DNA of 64,000 nt from Brachyhypopomus gauderio. Taxonomy: Eukaryota > Chordata > Actinopteri > Gymnotiformes > Hypopomidae. The notes beneath the pieces were generated by a model that was not told the DNA's origin, did not search any database, and saw only the letters and a list, made by a program, of their open reading frames with translations. The DNA lies in contig NW_027506877.1 in the NCBI RefSeq assembly GCF_052324685.1, positions 2,125,264 to 2,189,263 on the forward strand. Direction: 5' to 3'. Positions 26,032-39,300 of the stretch are shown one piece after another. The translations under genes and the position numbers were made by a program. Numbering within the stretch: the stretch's first letter is position 1; every line of letters starts with the position of its first letter.

Positions 26032-28010
26032 CATACATTTTCAAAACATTTCATTAAGGGATATCAAATTAATTAACTCTCTATGAATGTATGCTGATTA
26101 TATCTATCAAATTGATCTATCTATATAAACCAGAATATAAATAACCAGCGTACATTTGTTACAATACTGTTCCTTTTAAGTTTTTTTTCTCTTTAGAAAT
26201 TATACCAAGAACTAAGAATCTATTATATTGAAAAAACACGTATCAGGGGTCTGTGAAAATTAATAATGGAAAAAAACATTCAATTATCAGCTAGCAAACA
26301 CATACTACACATTCAGCAATCTCAGCACTCGTTTATCATAATATGAACGATAATGGAAACGCAAAGCAACCGTGTATTGAAGAAACTTGGCAAAGAAGGA
26401 GATGGATTTGTGGATGTAAACACTGCACTTGGGAATAGGAGCAATAATACAAGAGTTAAGAGTAAATCATTAGAATGGTCAAAAACACTTAATGTCATTC
26501 TCAAATACAGATAAGCTACAGTCAACAGTGGAAAGCAATTTTTCTGTAACAGTCCAAAATGTTCCTGCATATTCATGAAAAAAACTGCCAATGGTTTCAG
26601 GCTGTGAATTACGAAACACTCCATGTAGTTTTTTAACCAAATCTGCCACAAAGAAGCTCATTAACTAGATGAACAGATGACAGAATCTTGGTGAGTTTAC
26701 TTTTGGCAGAACCACAAGTGTGTGGTCCACCCTAACAACTCTGGCCCACACTGTGTCCATCACGGTTATAACAAAATGCTGTTTGACCCTGGAATTTAAA
26801 TTTTATTTATTCTTCTTCTTATTATTCATGAGTTGTTACATTAACTTATTAAGACTCTGGATTTCAACGACTGGAATGAAAGTCTTGTCTAACTTTGCTA
26901 AAATTACAATAACGTGTCTTGAAAACTCAATGGCTGGTATTTTGCTACATATCCTAAAACATGCCCCTAAGAGCAGTTTAAATGTGAGTATTGACTCAAA
27001 TATGCTTTGCAGGGTGTCCCTCTAGTGGTTGTTAAAAGAATTGTCACTCGGGTATATGCTATGCTATACTATACTATACAATATGATTGATTAATTGTAT
27101 TTTATTTTAACTACACTTGCATTGCATTGCACAGTCCAGTATAGTTCCGACAGTGCAGATTGACTCCTGAGCAGTATAAAAACGAGCTGATGAGGAAATA
27201 CGGTGTATCCCATCGGACGACAGCACAAGCTGTCCAGGGTAGTCCTCCTGGACGGAGAGAAAAGAACACTCGTTGGGCTTTTCAACAGGACTGTTAGATT
27301 AACATTACATCATGCAGTTTAAAAAACAGCCTTTTCCCACCAAGCGAAGGAGCTTCATCAGAGATAGACTTATTACCTTATCAACAAACTGAATAACATA
27401 TTGGAGTATTGCGTGACCCCCGTTACTTGATAGTGAATAAAATAGTATACGCTAAATTCCAGAAGTATTTAGTTTATAATTTGTCTATTTTTGTGGTACC
27501 TTTGCAGAAACCACTTCTATAAGATAATAACTGACAAATAAATAATTACGTTTTACATTATTATTGGTACATTATTTTCAAGCAATTAAGACCTGCAAGG
27601 CAAGGAATTGCCGCGGCCATTTTATGTAGAAACCGAATTACATATAGCGTATGCAAATTACTTTCCTTTACCAATAACCTTGGACATGGTTGGAGGCTTA
27701 AGGTATTTGCCAGATTCTTTAAACGCTGAAATCAGCTTAAATCTCGTTCTGAGTATACTAAAGACAGAAAGGAACATTCCACACGTGACCACTCAAGGAT
27801 TTCTGTGTCTGTGTTGTGTTTCCAAAACACTCTTACAATTACAACAAAACAACTCAAAGGTATTTGTAAAAAGTTTGAGTTTGCAACAACTCAAAGGTAA
27901 ACTTGTAAAAAAACCATATTACCGAGAGAAACGCACTGAACAGAAAGAGATGGAGTGGTGAACATGGCATCATCTCTTGGAATGTAATTTAATCACGTTT
28001 AACCCCCTCT
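25368..28010. other. Intergenic, simple repeats only
   Basis: No exon or transposon end recognised. A long (TA)n run is at 25978-26028. The interval should include the 3' untranslated region of the RING gene. Confidence 0.5.
25978..26028. repeat. (TA)n microsatellite
   Basis: A pure TA run of about 51 bp. Confidence 0.96.
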
Positions 28011-28310
28011 TCACGTGGAGCGTTCCGAGATGGGGGAAGTGGGACGGGGGGGGGGGGGGGGGGGGGGGTGTTCTAGAGCGCGCGCATGGGGGCGCGTGGA
28101 GGAGCGCGCGCATGGGGGTGCCTCGCTTTACGTCACGCGCCGCGTTGGCCTTCACTGGAGAAAAGTTTTGAAATCCCCCTGTGTTGTTGTTGGAGAAAAG
28201 TTGTTGCAGGGTAGCTGGCCGGAGCTGGCCGAGTGAGTGTAGGCGGGTTCTTTTTTTTTATTTTTAACCCATTCGACAAAGTTAACCGAGGAAACCCTCT
28301 ATGTGTGGGA
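28010..28310 (+). promoter_or_regulatory. GC-rich, CpG-dense putative dvl2 promoter
   Basis: CpG-rich sequence with GCGCGC words and a poly-G run at 28046-28068 lies 190-490 bp before the dvl2 start codon. Its composition contrasts with the AT-rich flanks and is what a CpG-island promoter looks like. No TATA box is evident. The poly-G run could form G-quadruplexes. Confidence 0.45.
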
Positions 28311-28501
28311 TTGAAAGATTTACAAACGAGGTTGCTGGAATTTTAGGACCTTTTTTTACTCGTTGAAACGTTTGCCAAAGGACATCTGCTTGGTATCCTG
28401 CGACTCGACCCCCCTCTTGTTAGCTAGCTAGCTAACGTTAGCGAGTTAGCTCCCTCTTCCATATCTGTGGAACAAGGGGGGAAAAAAAAGTAGTTGGAAG
28501 A

Positions 28502-31500
28502 ATGGCGGAAACTAAAATAATTTATCACATTGACGAAGAGGAAACGCCGTATTTGGTGAAGATTCCTATACCGGCTGAGAAAATCACTTTGCTGGATTTC
28601 AAGCAGGTCCTGAACAAGCCGAACTACAAGTTCTTCTTCAAGTCTATGGACCAGGACTTCGGGTGAGTGGGTCCCGGCCAGGCTGCAATGCAAATGATGC
28701 GGGCGACCGCCACTAACGTACGAAATGACCACGAAGTGCACTGAAAAATGCAAAGTTTGCTTTTTATTATTGCTGTTTGGTAGGACAGATGAATGTTGTG
28801 TGACTCCGTGCGGAGGAAATGTTGACAGTTTTAACGGGTCAACCACCGAGGTTTGCGCAGCATTGTTTGAAGGTAGCGACGTTTCAGGATATTTGAGACC
28901 GCTTGTTAGGAAAAATGGGTAACTGGATTTTTTTTAAACAGTGCAATTGAGCTGTGATCGACTTGTATAGGTAGCGGATAGATAGAATGGCGTTAAAATC
29001 CAGATTTTTCCTTTTTTATCGCAGTTAAATGTCAGACGCACCAAAGTATGCAACTTATGAGATATGATGTCTGTCGCGATAAGATGGATGGAGGGACCGA
29101 GTCTAAAATATGAATCGTGAACACGCATTGGAGAATGGACAGTAATTCACTTAATCGCATTGATGCCGCATAAATACGTTTTTTTTTTTCATTCGAAAAG
29201 CTCTAGTTTGCCCGTCTACTCATCTCGGTTCCTCTCATCTCCGTCAGTTTGTGAATACTCCTTTCCTTTCTCTTTTGGCTACATGCCCGGAGTTTCTCAG
29301 CGTCCCTGCCTGCTTGGTCTTTTATTCCGGGCCTCGTCCATTATCTCACACGCTGAATGTGGGCCAGTCTTGTACAGGAAGACCAGACAATGTGACTTCA
29401 TCCAGATTCCTATTAAAATTGTACGGTAAATAGTTAGAAATTAAAATTTTGTATACGTTGACTTTTTTATTCCAGTGTCACTAAAACGGTTAGCCTTAAT
29501 ATTATTTGTTATGAGAAATGCCCCTTGAACAACAAATGTTGTATTAAACATGTACCTTTTAATGAAAAAAACCACCGCCTTAATATAAATGTAGACTATA
29601 AATAATACATTAATGCATTTAAAATGATCATGTTGATCATGATCTCTAGTGGATGTGTATGGGGTACTGAATATGGAGAACTATGTGTGTGTGTGTTATT
29701 GTTAAAGTGCAGAAATGCATAGGCGGGTTGTAAGGTGATATGGTGGTGGAGGGGACGGGGAAGTAAGTTGTCTCTGATGCTGCTGTTTTGATTTGCTGTG
29801 GTGGAGCCAGCTGTCAGCCTGTCTGTGTGTGGTAGCAGCGAATGGTTGGGATGGGGGGGGGGGGGGGGGGGTAGAGGGGTTGGAAAGAGGCCATTTGCTG
29901 GGTGTCTGGGCAGAATCAACATGAGAGAAGGCCAGAGAGTGTTTTACAGATAGTGTGCATACATGGAGTTTGGTCACTGAGTGTTAACACTCACATCTAG
30001 TCTCGTTCTTAATGTAGCACCCTCATGTAGCCTTGGACTTGAGCAGAATCGGCACACGGTGTAAGCGATTCTGTTCTCTATCCGATTTCCTCTCCCCCAT
30101 TCACTTCACTTTCTTTGTTAAGAGAGATCTTTTTTCACATCTTGCCTGTTTTTAAGTCACAGTATGCTGTAATCACCCAACCTAGATTTACAGAGTCCTG
30201 CGATCACTGGGGTTTTGACTGAAAGTGCTGATCTTATAGAGGAGGAATCTGACGGTGTGTTATTTGTATTTATTATGTATCTGTATATTGTAGACTGTTA
30301 AAAAGAAATGAAACTGCATGGACGTGTGTTTTTGCAGTAGTCTCCCCTCCAAGCGTTTCTCTCTGTTTGCCCAAGCTTTCAGGGGTCGTTTCTCAGCTCC
30401 CAGTGATGGTCATTAGCGGGTTTGTGAGTGCGATTAGCCTTTTTCAGCAAGCACTTCGTAGGTATGGCAATGTTGGACGTTCGAGGCATTTTCAAATGCT
30501 GTGTGAAATAGTGTCTGGTTGTGTCCAGTTCATTGGTGTAGGATCATTAGTCAGTCAATTCGGCCATAGCACACAGAGAGAAACGTGGTGCGAGACTCGG
30601 CCGACGTCCACCGCGCTCTCTTTCACACTAGAATGTCTGTTTGCTTTTTTGTTTTTTAGAGAGAGAGAGACGTTACAGTTTTCAAAGTTGTTATACAGAA
30701 AGATGTGAAGTTTTGGTCTTGTTTGGTTGTTGTGACCACCAGGCTGGTTGACCTCATCTACTGCACAGCCTTTTTTTTACGCAAGTGTGAACAGTAGACT
30801 GTGTCATCCGAGATGCTTGGAAATACCTGAAGGAAACATTTGAATGGTCTTCTGTATTAAACTGCTGAGAAAAACGCATGGGTTCCTAGAGGCCTGCTGT
30901 CTTGTGAATTAATATGCTGTCTGGCATTCCAAAACAGCCCCATGTTGGTGCTGTGCAGCTGATAGTTATATTGTGCTCTGCAGTTGACACTTACAAAGCT
31001 ATGATGGTTATATGCACAACTAACAATGAATGGTGAATTTAAATTCCTCTGCATCTCTAGTTTATCTCTCTTTAAGCAAATAGTCACTGCTAACAGACTC
31101 TCGTGTAGAGGGAGTCACTTGGATTTGGTAGGAGTCACTGCAGTTGCATCCCTTGAGTGTCAGAAGGACTGAATGAGTTGCAACGTTAGTATTGTATGGT
31201 GAGACAACACATCAAATCTAAAATGGGAAAGAGCTGTTCTGCAGATTACTGTACAAATTAATTTAGCAAGACTTTGGAGCCATCATTTCAATGACAAAAT
31301 CTAAAGAGAAGACAGCATTGGCTGGTCAAGACAAAACAAAGTTAGACTGTGCCAGATAAATTTGAATATGAGAAAGTTATTCTTGGAACAGCAAAGCATT
31401 AAAGGTAATAATAACCACAAGAATGTATATTTTATGTCAGAGTAAAAGATCAGTAATTTTATTTTTTCAGTGACATATGAAGTAACCATTATGCTGACAC

Positions 31501-34500
31501 CTAGTGGCCTGGAGGTTTCAGATACTAAATCGGTTTTAAAAATGGCTGCCTCCATGACCTGCATTATGGAGCTGGTGAATGTGGGGACTACAAAGCAGTT
31601 TGATTCTTGATGCAAATTTTTTGGGGGGGTGGTACACAAATATTGTTTGTAGATTTTTGGCAGTAAAAATCAGAGGGCAGGTTATTTTACCTTCACAAAT
31701 GTATTGTGCTGCTGAGTGGTAGTTTTTGCTGGCTAGCTACAAAGTGGGCGTAGCTAACTTGGTTTTCTAATTACAATTTGTACACACCTTTCCACATATA
31801 ATCAGAATATCCACTGGAGAACTTGTTACTTTAATTTCACCAACAAATCCCATAATGAAGTATGTCCATGTCAAGGTTTTTGTAGCATTCGCGTACATAT
31901 GAATGTCAGGAATCCCAGTTCCCAGTTCTTTGGTAATCAGTTGGAACTGCCTCTAACTGAAGTAGATAACTTGCTTCATTCCTGGTTTTGTCATTTCCCT
32001 AATTAATGCAGCTTTGTGGCGGAATGTTTGAGAGAAGATGCAAACCAAAGTATTTTTGATAATGTATGCAAGTCCTGAAGTAAAAATATATTTTGTTTCC
32101 ACACTGGATAAAGCAGATCATGCAGTTAGCTAGATAAAAAAAGAACCATATTTCTCACTGTTAACATTGTTGCCTACATCTCGCATTACAGTCCAGCAAA
32201 TTATAATCTTAACAGGCTGTTTCTAGGCCAGCCTGCCCGCCAGCCATTTTTTTATTATTATTTTCTGCTTGTTGGAGTGGTGGTGGAGGGTTTCAGTCTG
32301 CTCATGGTTAACTGGTGTATGTCCTGTTGGTCCTGCTGGAGGCTGAGTCTCAGTGTCCCGTGATGTCATTACCTGTCTTTCCAGAGTGGTGAAGGAGGAG
32401 ATTTCAGACGACGGTGCCAAGCTGCCCTGTTTCAATGGACGTGTGGTGTCCTGGGTATGTCTTGGTCTCCTTTTCTTCTGTCATTTTTTTAATACATTCC
32501 TTGTTATTCTTCTTGCTTTTCAGTTCTTGAATAATGAGTGCGCATTGTTTATAAATGTCGCCAAATTTCGACACGAGAAAACGGAGCCCTTGCTGCATCG
32601 ATCTATCTTAGCAAACTTTTATCGTTGAGTCAACAGACCCACCATTTGACCTACATTTGTTTAGTGTCGTCTTCTATCATTTAAGACCTTTTAAGTGTCC
32701 GTGTCACCCTTTCGCACAAAGCCTTTATCCAGCCTTAACTAAAAGCGTCCAGTGAGATATGGGATCTTGAGTCAAAAGGCCTGCATGAGACTGGTCCCGC
32801 TGGGATGGAAACGCTACACCAGCATCGGGCTGGGTAAACCTCTCGGGAGGGAGAGCACACAATAGCCAAGCATCCATTATAGCCAGGACGAGGAGAAGGA
32901 CAGATGTGCTACATGTGCCTCTCTCCCATACACCTGTTCAGTCTGACTCTCTGGGCTGATTCACTGGACATCTTTCACCTGGCTCACCTAGGAAGAGTGT
33001 GGTTAGTAAGATTAGCACATAGGTAAACGCTGATTTGAGTACATTGTTACAGTAGCTGTAGTGAAGGTGGGTAGTGTTAATTGGTGTTAACTGCCTCAGG
33101 CAAAAAAGAATAGGAGTTTATGTTTACTGGTAGGGTTCAACAAAAACTGATTTATTTGTCCTTTTAAATGCAAGTGAATACATTTGTCGACACTCGATAT
33201 TTGTTCCCTGGAGCACAGTGTGTTCTAGTTTTCACTCTTCCGTGAAAGTGTAGACTTGAGTTACAGTCAGACAGACGACTGTGATATTTTTCCACAATCC
33301 CCAGGCTGTGTCTGGTCTGTTCCTTGATGTTTGAACAGAATATAATCCTTTCAACCATCGGGCCCTTTAGACAAACAGTACTGTGTTGGCAGTTTATTTA
33401 AACATGTAAATGTGACGAGTTGAAATTGAAAGGAAAAAATTAGTCATATAAATCACTTGAAAGCAAATCACTTGCTAACATTTGATTTCCGACTAGGGTT
33501 GCAGCGGTAACCGGTTTCACGGTATACCACGGTATTAAAATGCACGGTTATCATACCGTGTGCATTTGCTTATTACCGGTAAAAAGCAAGCCAGCGGAGA
33601 AACTGACCCGTGCATGCGCAACTCCGCTCCGGTTCAGCTACTCAGCACACAGCGGTGAGAATGGCAGAAAGTGTATCAGACTTAACAAATTTTTTAACAA
33701 AAACAAAAAAGCTAAACTAATGTCAGCGGCGAAAATGACGTAATCGCGGTGGCTCCGCCCGTGCGCGAGGGTCTCACGCGCTGTCGATTAGCGAGGTCGT
33801 GCACCTCTCGAATTTTGTAACTGCGCGCGCCGCGCCTCAGCGCAATGAACAAAGTCATGTTTGCAGGGTTCATACACCTTTACAAGGTGGAATTAAATCA
33901 CTTGTACGTCACTTTAAAGGTCCATTTCAATATTTCCCAGCACGTTAAACTTAATAAAGTTAAATATTTATACATATACTCGAAATAATTAGCTTTTTAT
34001 CACATTATTTAATGGTTGTTTATTTTCAAAACGCCCAATCTTAACGTCTTCACATTCTCTCATGTTTCGTCCTGGAATTACAAGAGGCTCGTATTTGTTA
34101 ACGTGATACGAGAGAACTGTGCGGAGTCGCGCGCTACGGTCACTAGTGAAAAGAATAAACCTAGCTTTTTATGGTCCTTGCTTTCACTGGATGTGAAAGA
34201 CGCCATTAATTTACATGCGTTCATTTTCAAATTCTAACGTGCCTGTTTTTCACATGTTAAAACCAGACTCGGTGTGAAAGCCTTAAAATAGAAATCTCTA
34301 TTGTGATTATGTCAGAAATAAATCCTCTCTTTCTGCAGTATCTGGTGGCAGTACAACGGACGTTTACAACAGTTGTTGATCAGACACTGACCCAGGCTGA
34401 GTTTATCAGATATTAAATAATTTAAACTTAAATAATTGTACTGAAATCCATGATTTAGGTTTCTCTAATTTTGCAGTATTTATATAAACAAGTTTACAGC

Positions 34501-36317
34501 TTTTTTTTTTTTAAATGAGACATTTTGTATACAATAGTTGCAGGTTTCTACAATAAATAGTTAATTGAACAAAAAAAAACTTGTAATTTCTTTAAGGGTC
34601 AGTGTATCTTTTAATAATATACAAACTAACTGTGATACCGTGATAACCGTGATACCGCGGTATTTTCTGAGACGGTTATCATACCGTGAAAATCTCATAC
34701 CGTTGCAACCCTATTTCCGACCAAGACTTGTCTAGGAAGACAACAATAAGGAGATAAGACCAGAAAACATCTGCATAAGACTCATTTAACAGCTGCACGC
34801 TTACTACCAGTTTAATCTCCTACAGCCAGTGAGATTTAAATCTCCTGCAACCCAGTGAGAGGCAGCAAAATTCATGACAGCTGTAATTAAAGCAGTGTTT
34901 TTACTTTGTGACTTTTTGTAAGCACTTGTGTAGTTTCTTTCTTTCTTTTGTTAGTTTGTTTTTATTCATCCTGTTTCTCCCTGTTTTCTAGCTGGTGTCC
35001 TCAGATGTTCCTGCCGCAGAACCTGCACCTCCTCCTGTGGAGGTCCTGGCTCAGCCCTCCCCTCCACCTCCCCCACTGCCTCCCCCTCCGGCGGAGAGGA
35101 CCGGGGGCATTGGTGACTCCAGACCACCCTCGTTCCAGTACGCCTTCTTTCATTCTCCCCTGGAACCTTTTCTGTTCGTAGTGCTTAAACTGGGTTCTTG
35201 AAAACACTGTTGTTGAACGCTGGCGATCGGTGAGTGCGCGAGGCTGCGGTGTTTATGCACGTTCGTTCCAGCCGCTGCTCATGATTTGACCCACTAGAGC
35301 TGCTTCTTTGACACAGACTGAAATCAGATGTTTCTGTGTACAGGAGGCGCACATGCTTAAAGACGCTGTGAAACGCTGCCTCGGGTTTAACGCTGGAGGT
35401 GTGCCTTGCTCAAGTTTGTGGCAGTAGCATTGCTGTCTTAAATCATCTCCCTCCTTCATAGAAACCAGAAGCTTGAATCGCTCAAACTTGCTGAAGAAAT
35501 GCAGAGCTATGTATTTCTGATGAGATACAGATTCAGGAAAAGCTTCCATCATCGTGCAGATGATGTGGTGTCCAAGCTTGCACAGATTCTCTGCAATGAA
35601 ACAAAGGAATGAAAATCTTCATGTTTGTGCTCGTCTCTCCGGCGCTGTAGTCCCAACGCTGTTGGCAGTGTGGAGACGTTGGACGAGCAGACGGAGACCG
35701 AGTCTGTGGTGTCTTTCCGAAGAGAGAGGCCTCGCCATCGGGAAAGCATTGAGCCCCATGGTAAGAACGTTACACCACGACACTCGGACACACCGGGGTG
35801 CACCGGGATACACCTATTTCAGAGGAGTGGACACCTCCCTGTTTCTCTCTAGGGTCTCGTATGAATGGCCAGACCCGCATGGAGAGGCACATGGCTGGTT
35901 ATGAGAGTGCCACCACAGTGCTGAGCAGTGACCTTGACACCACCAGCTTCTGCGACTCGGATGACGACGATACCATGAGCAGGTTAGAATTAGACCACAT
36001 AGCGCTCTACCCACACAGAAAGGTGAGCGTGTGAAAGTGCCATGTTCACCGAAAACATGCAATCCTTACATTCTGTAAAAGTGATGCCAAAAATAAACGA
36101 TAAATTACATCCGTACTATTAAAATATGGCTGCGTAAAGTTCTGACATGGTTAATGTATGTGTCTGATGCCGAGTTTAATGTTTTGTGCAGGTTCAGTAG
36201 TTCCACCGAACAGAGCACTGCTTCTAGATTGCTGAAGCGACATCGTAGACGTAGGAAACAGCGCCCGCCAAGGCTGGAGAGGGTACAGCACACCTTTTCC
36301 AAGAACGATTGAGCTTT

Positions 36318-36356
<39 letters not shown>

Positions 36357-39300
36357 TTATATTTTTTTTGTTACTCTCTTGCAGGCGTCATCTTTCAGTA
36401 GTGTGACAGACTCCACTATGTCACTAAACATCATCACAGTCACACTAAACATGGGTGAGTTAGTTTCAGTCATAGAATTTCCTTCTTCACAAATGTGGTT
36501 CCTGTGGATCCTGCTGTCTTTACTCTTCAGCGTTGTCTTTGTATTACAAAAAGTTTCCTTCGAGATCCTTGACTTTCTGTGTCTGCCTTGTGTGCCTGTG
36601 TCTGTCCAATAGAGAAGTATAATTTCCTGGGCATCAGTATTGTGGGTCAGAGCAATGAGCGTGGGGATGGGGGTATCTACATCGGCTCCATCATGAAGGG
36701 AGGGGCAGTGGCTGCAGACGGGCGCATTGAACCTGGGGACATGCTGCTGCAGGTGAGTGTGTGTGAGAGAGAGACAGAGACATTAATTAAGTATTGGTAG
36801 AACAGGTTTGGGAGTGACTCCAAGTGTGAACTGCCCAAAATCCCCCACCACTAACTGAGCCCTTATTTGCTCATTATATAGCACAGCATAGCATTACATT
36901 ACAAAGTATAACTTGAATTTCAGTCGTATATACAGAGGTAGAGTCAGATTAGATGAGTCCTGTTGATTATTCACTTATCTCTTAGGAACAGGATTTATGA
37001 TCCTTTGAATTGCATTTATAGCCAAATAATGGATCTGGAATCAAATTACTGCTGTAATCTTTTTTTCTAGATCGAATAGCTAATTCTGTGTATTGGTGAT
37101 CAAATATTCTGGGTAGTGAAATGTTTACTAGTCTGTACTCGTTACATATAAAGTGGCATATGTTGCCCTTTATTCACAGGTGAACGATATTAATTTTGAG
37201 AACATGAGCAACGATGATGCAGTCAGAGTACTACGGGACATCGTGCACAAACCAGGGTGAGTGGCAGTGGATTGGTGCCCACAGAGGAAAAATACGGATG
37301 TCTGGAATGTCGCTTACAATGTGTCTCACGTGTTTCAGCCCCATCACCCTGACCGTGGCTAAATGCTGGGACCCCTCGCCTCAGGGCTATTTCACACTTC
37401 CACGCAGTGAGTGGCTTCAAGCTCAGGAGCAGACCACATCCACATCAGATCATGAGCTTTCTTGTTGTTGAGGTTTTATTTATCCAGTGCCAATAATTTA
37501 TTGATTTTGTTTGTACATTTTTTTTACTTCTAAAAAGAGCCTTGTACTAGATGAGTGGATAGTTTATTCTAGAGCAAATTGGTCTTGTAGAACAACAAGT
37601 TAATTCTTTTTAAAAGATCCAAAAATAGGTGTTGTATCAGCATGCACTCAAATTGGCATAGAATGAATTACTTTCAGGTGGTCCTACAGCCAAGGTGTTT
37701 TTGTTTTATCAGATTCTACCATTAGCACCATTAAATTCACCTCTGTAGCACGCTGTCAATCACATGATTGTTGGAACATTTTGTCCAGACCCAGATCAAT
37801 CTCACACTTGCCAGTGCGGTTGTCTTCTGAGCAGTGTGTTGTATTTCTGTTCCTTTTATATGAAGGAATCATGCTGAATGTTTAATTTATCACTCTAGTA
37901 CCCTACAAACATTTGAAATAATGTATCAAATGTTCATTGAGTCTTTTAAAGTGCATCAATGACCTGATACCAAGTACTAGGGATGCTGTCAACCCTAATC
38001 ATGAGGAAATCATTACTGTAGGTGTCATGAATATTGCAACCGTCACTGAATATATCGGGACATTTTTGTTTGTTTTCTGAATGAACAAACACATTTGGTA
38101 GTATTCAGAAGTGACTTGAGAGATGTGTCTCGTGTTCATGGCTGGTATTCCACTCCCTACATCAGATGAGCCCATCCGACCTATTGACCCTGCAGCCTGG
38201 GTCAGCCATTCGGTGGCTATGACGGGGGCGTACCCAGCATACCCAGGAAGCACCATCACATCCAGCTCTTCGGTTACTGAGACAGAACGTACGTATGTTT
38301 ACTCCGGCGCCAGCCGGTGTGTTGTCTGATTTCCATCTCTCACATTTTTACCCACATAACCGTATGGCCTTCGCACATCTCGGTGGTTGTTTTTGTTTCT
38401 GACTGACTGCATCGTAGCAAAAGCGTAAGACAGATGCTGGGTTATTCTGCAGGGCTCCTCTTTTGTGCTCTAGATTGTGATATATCATTAGATCACTGAA
38501 AATATGAGCCCCGTCTAGTGCTGGGTGGTATGACCAAAATTCTATATTACGGTATTTTTCAAAATTATACTATGTATTTGATTGTGTCCCCCCCCCATGC
38601 ATGATGTGTTATATGCACTGATTACGAAAATAATTACTGCAGTAGAGTGGTTAAGAGTACCCCATTCCACTGTTAGAAAAATGTCTCCCTCTAAGTATTA
38701 CATGTAATACAGATTTGCATGGCCCCACATGATTCGTTTTCAAATAGTAGCACTAAAGTAGTAAATGAATCGTATAGCAAAAATGCAAAACCTTTTATTT
38801 TAAACATTTTTCAGACATCAAAACTTAGGTTATACATATATATATATAAACGTAAGTTTATAAAACTCATGTGAACCAGCTACACTTAATATTATAAATT
38901 GCACACCAGTTTCTTAATTACAAATAAGAGGTATTTATACACAAAGTATACATGGCTGTTTGTCAATGGTTGTATTGTACTGAAAAGTTCCAAATATCCT
39001 ACCTTTTAATTAAATAACATTTATTCAAGTATCTCGGGTTCTTGTTCACGAGTGAGGGAAGGATGGAATGAGAGATTGATGGGCGGATCGTTGCTGCGGC
39101 TGCAGTATCGCGAACGCTGTACCGGTCCGTTGTGGTGAAGAGAGAGCTGAGCCTCCACGTAGAGAGGAGCTAGTTGAGGTGGTTTGGGCATCTGGTCCGG
39201 ATGGGAAGGAGACCCCGGGGAAGACCCAGGACACGCTGGAGAGATTATATCTCTCTGCTGTCCTGGGAACGCCTCGGTATCCTCCCAAAGGAGCCAGAAG

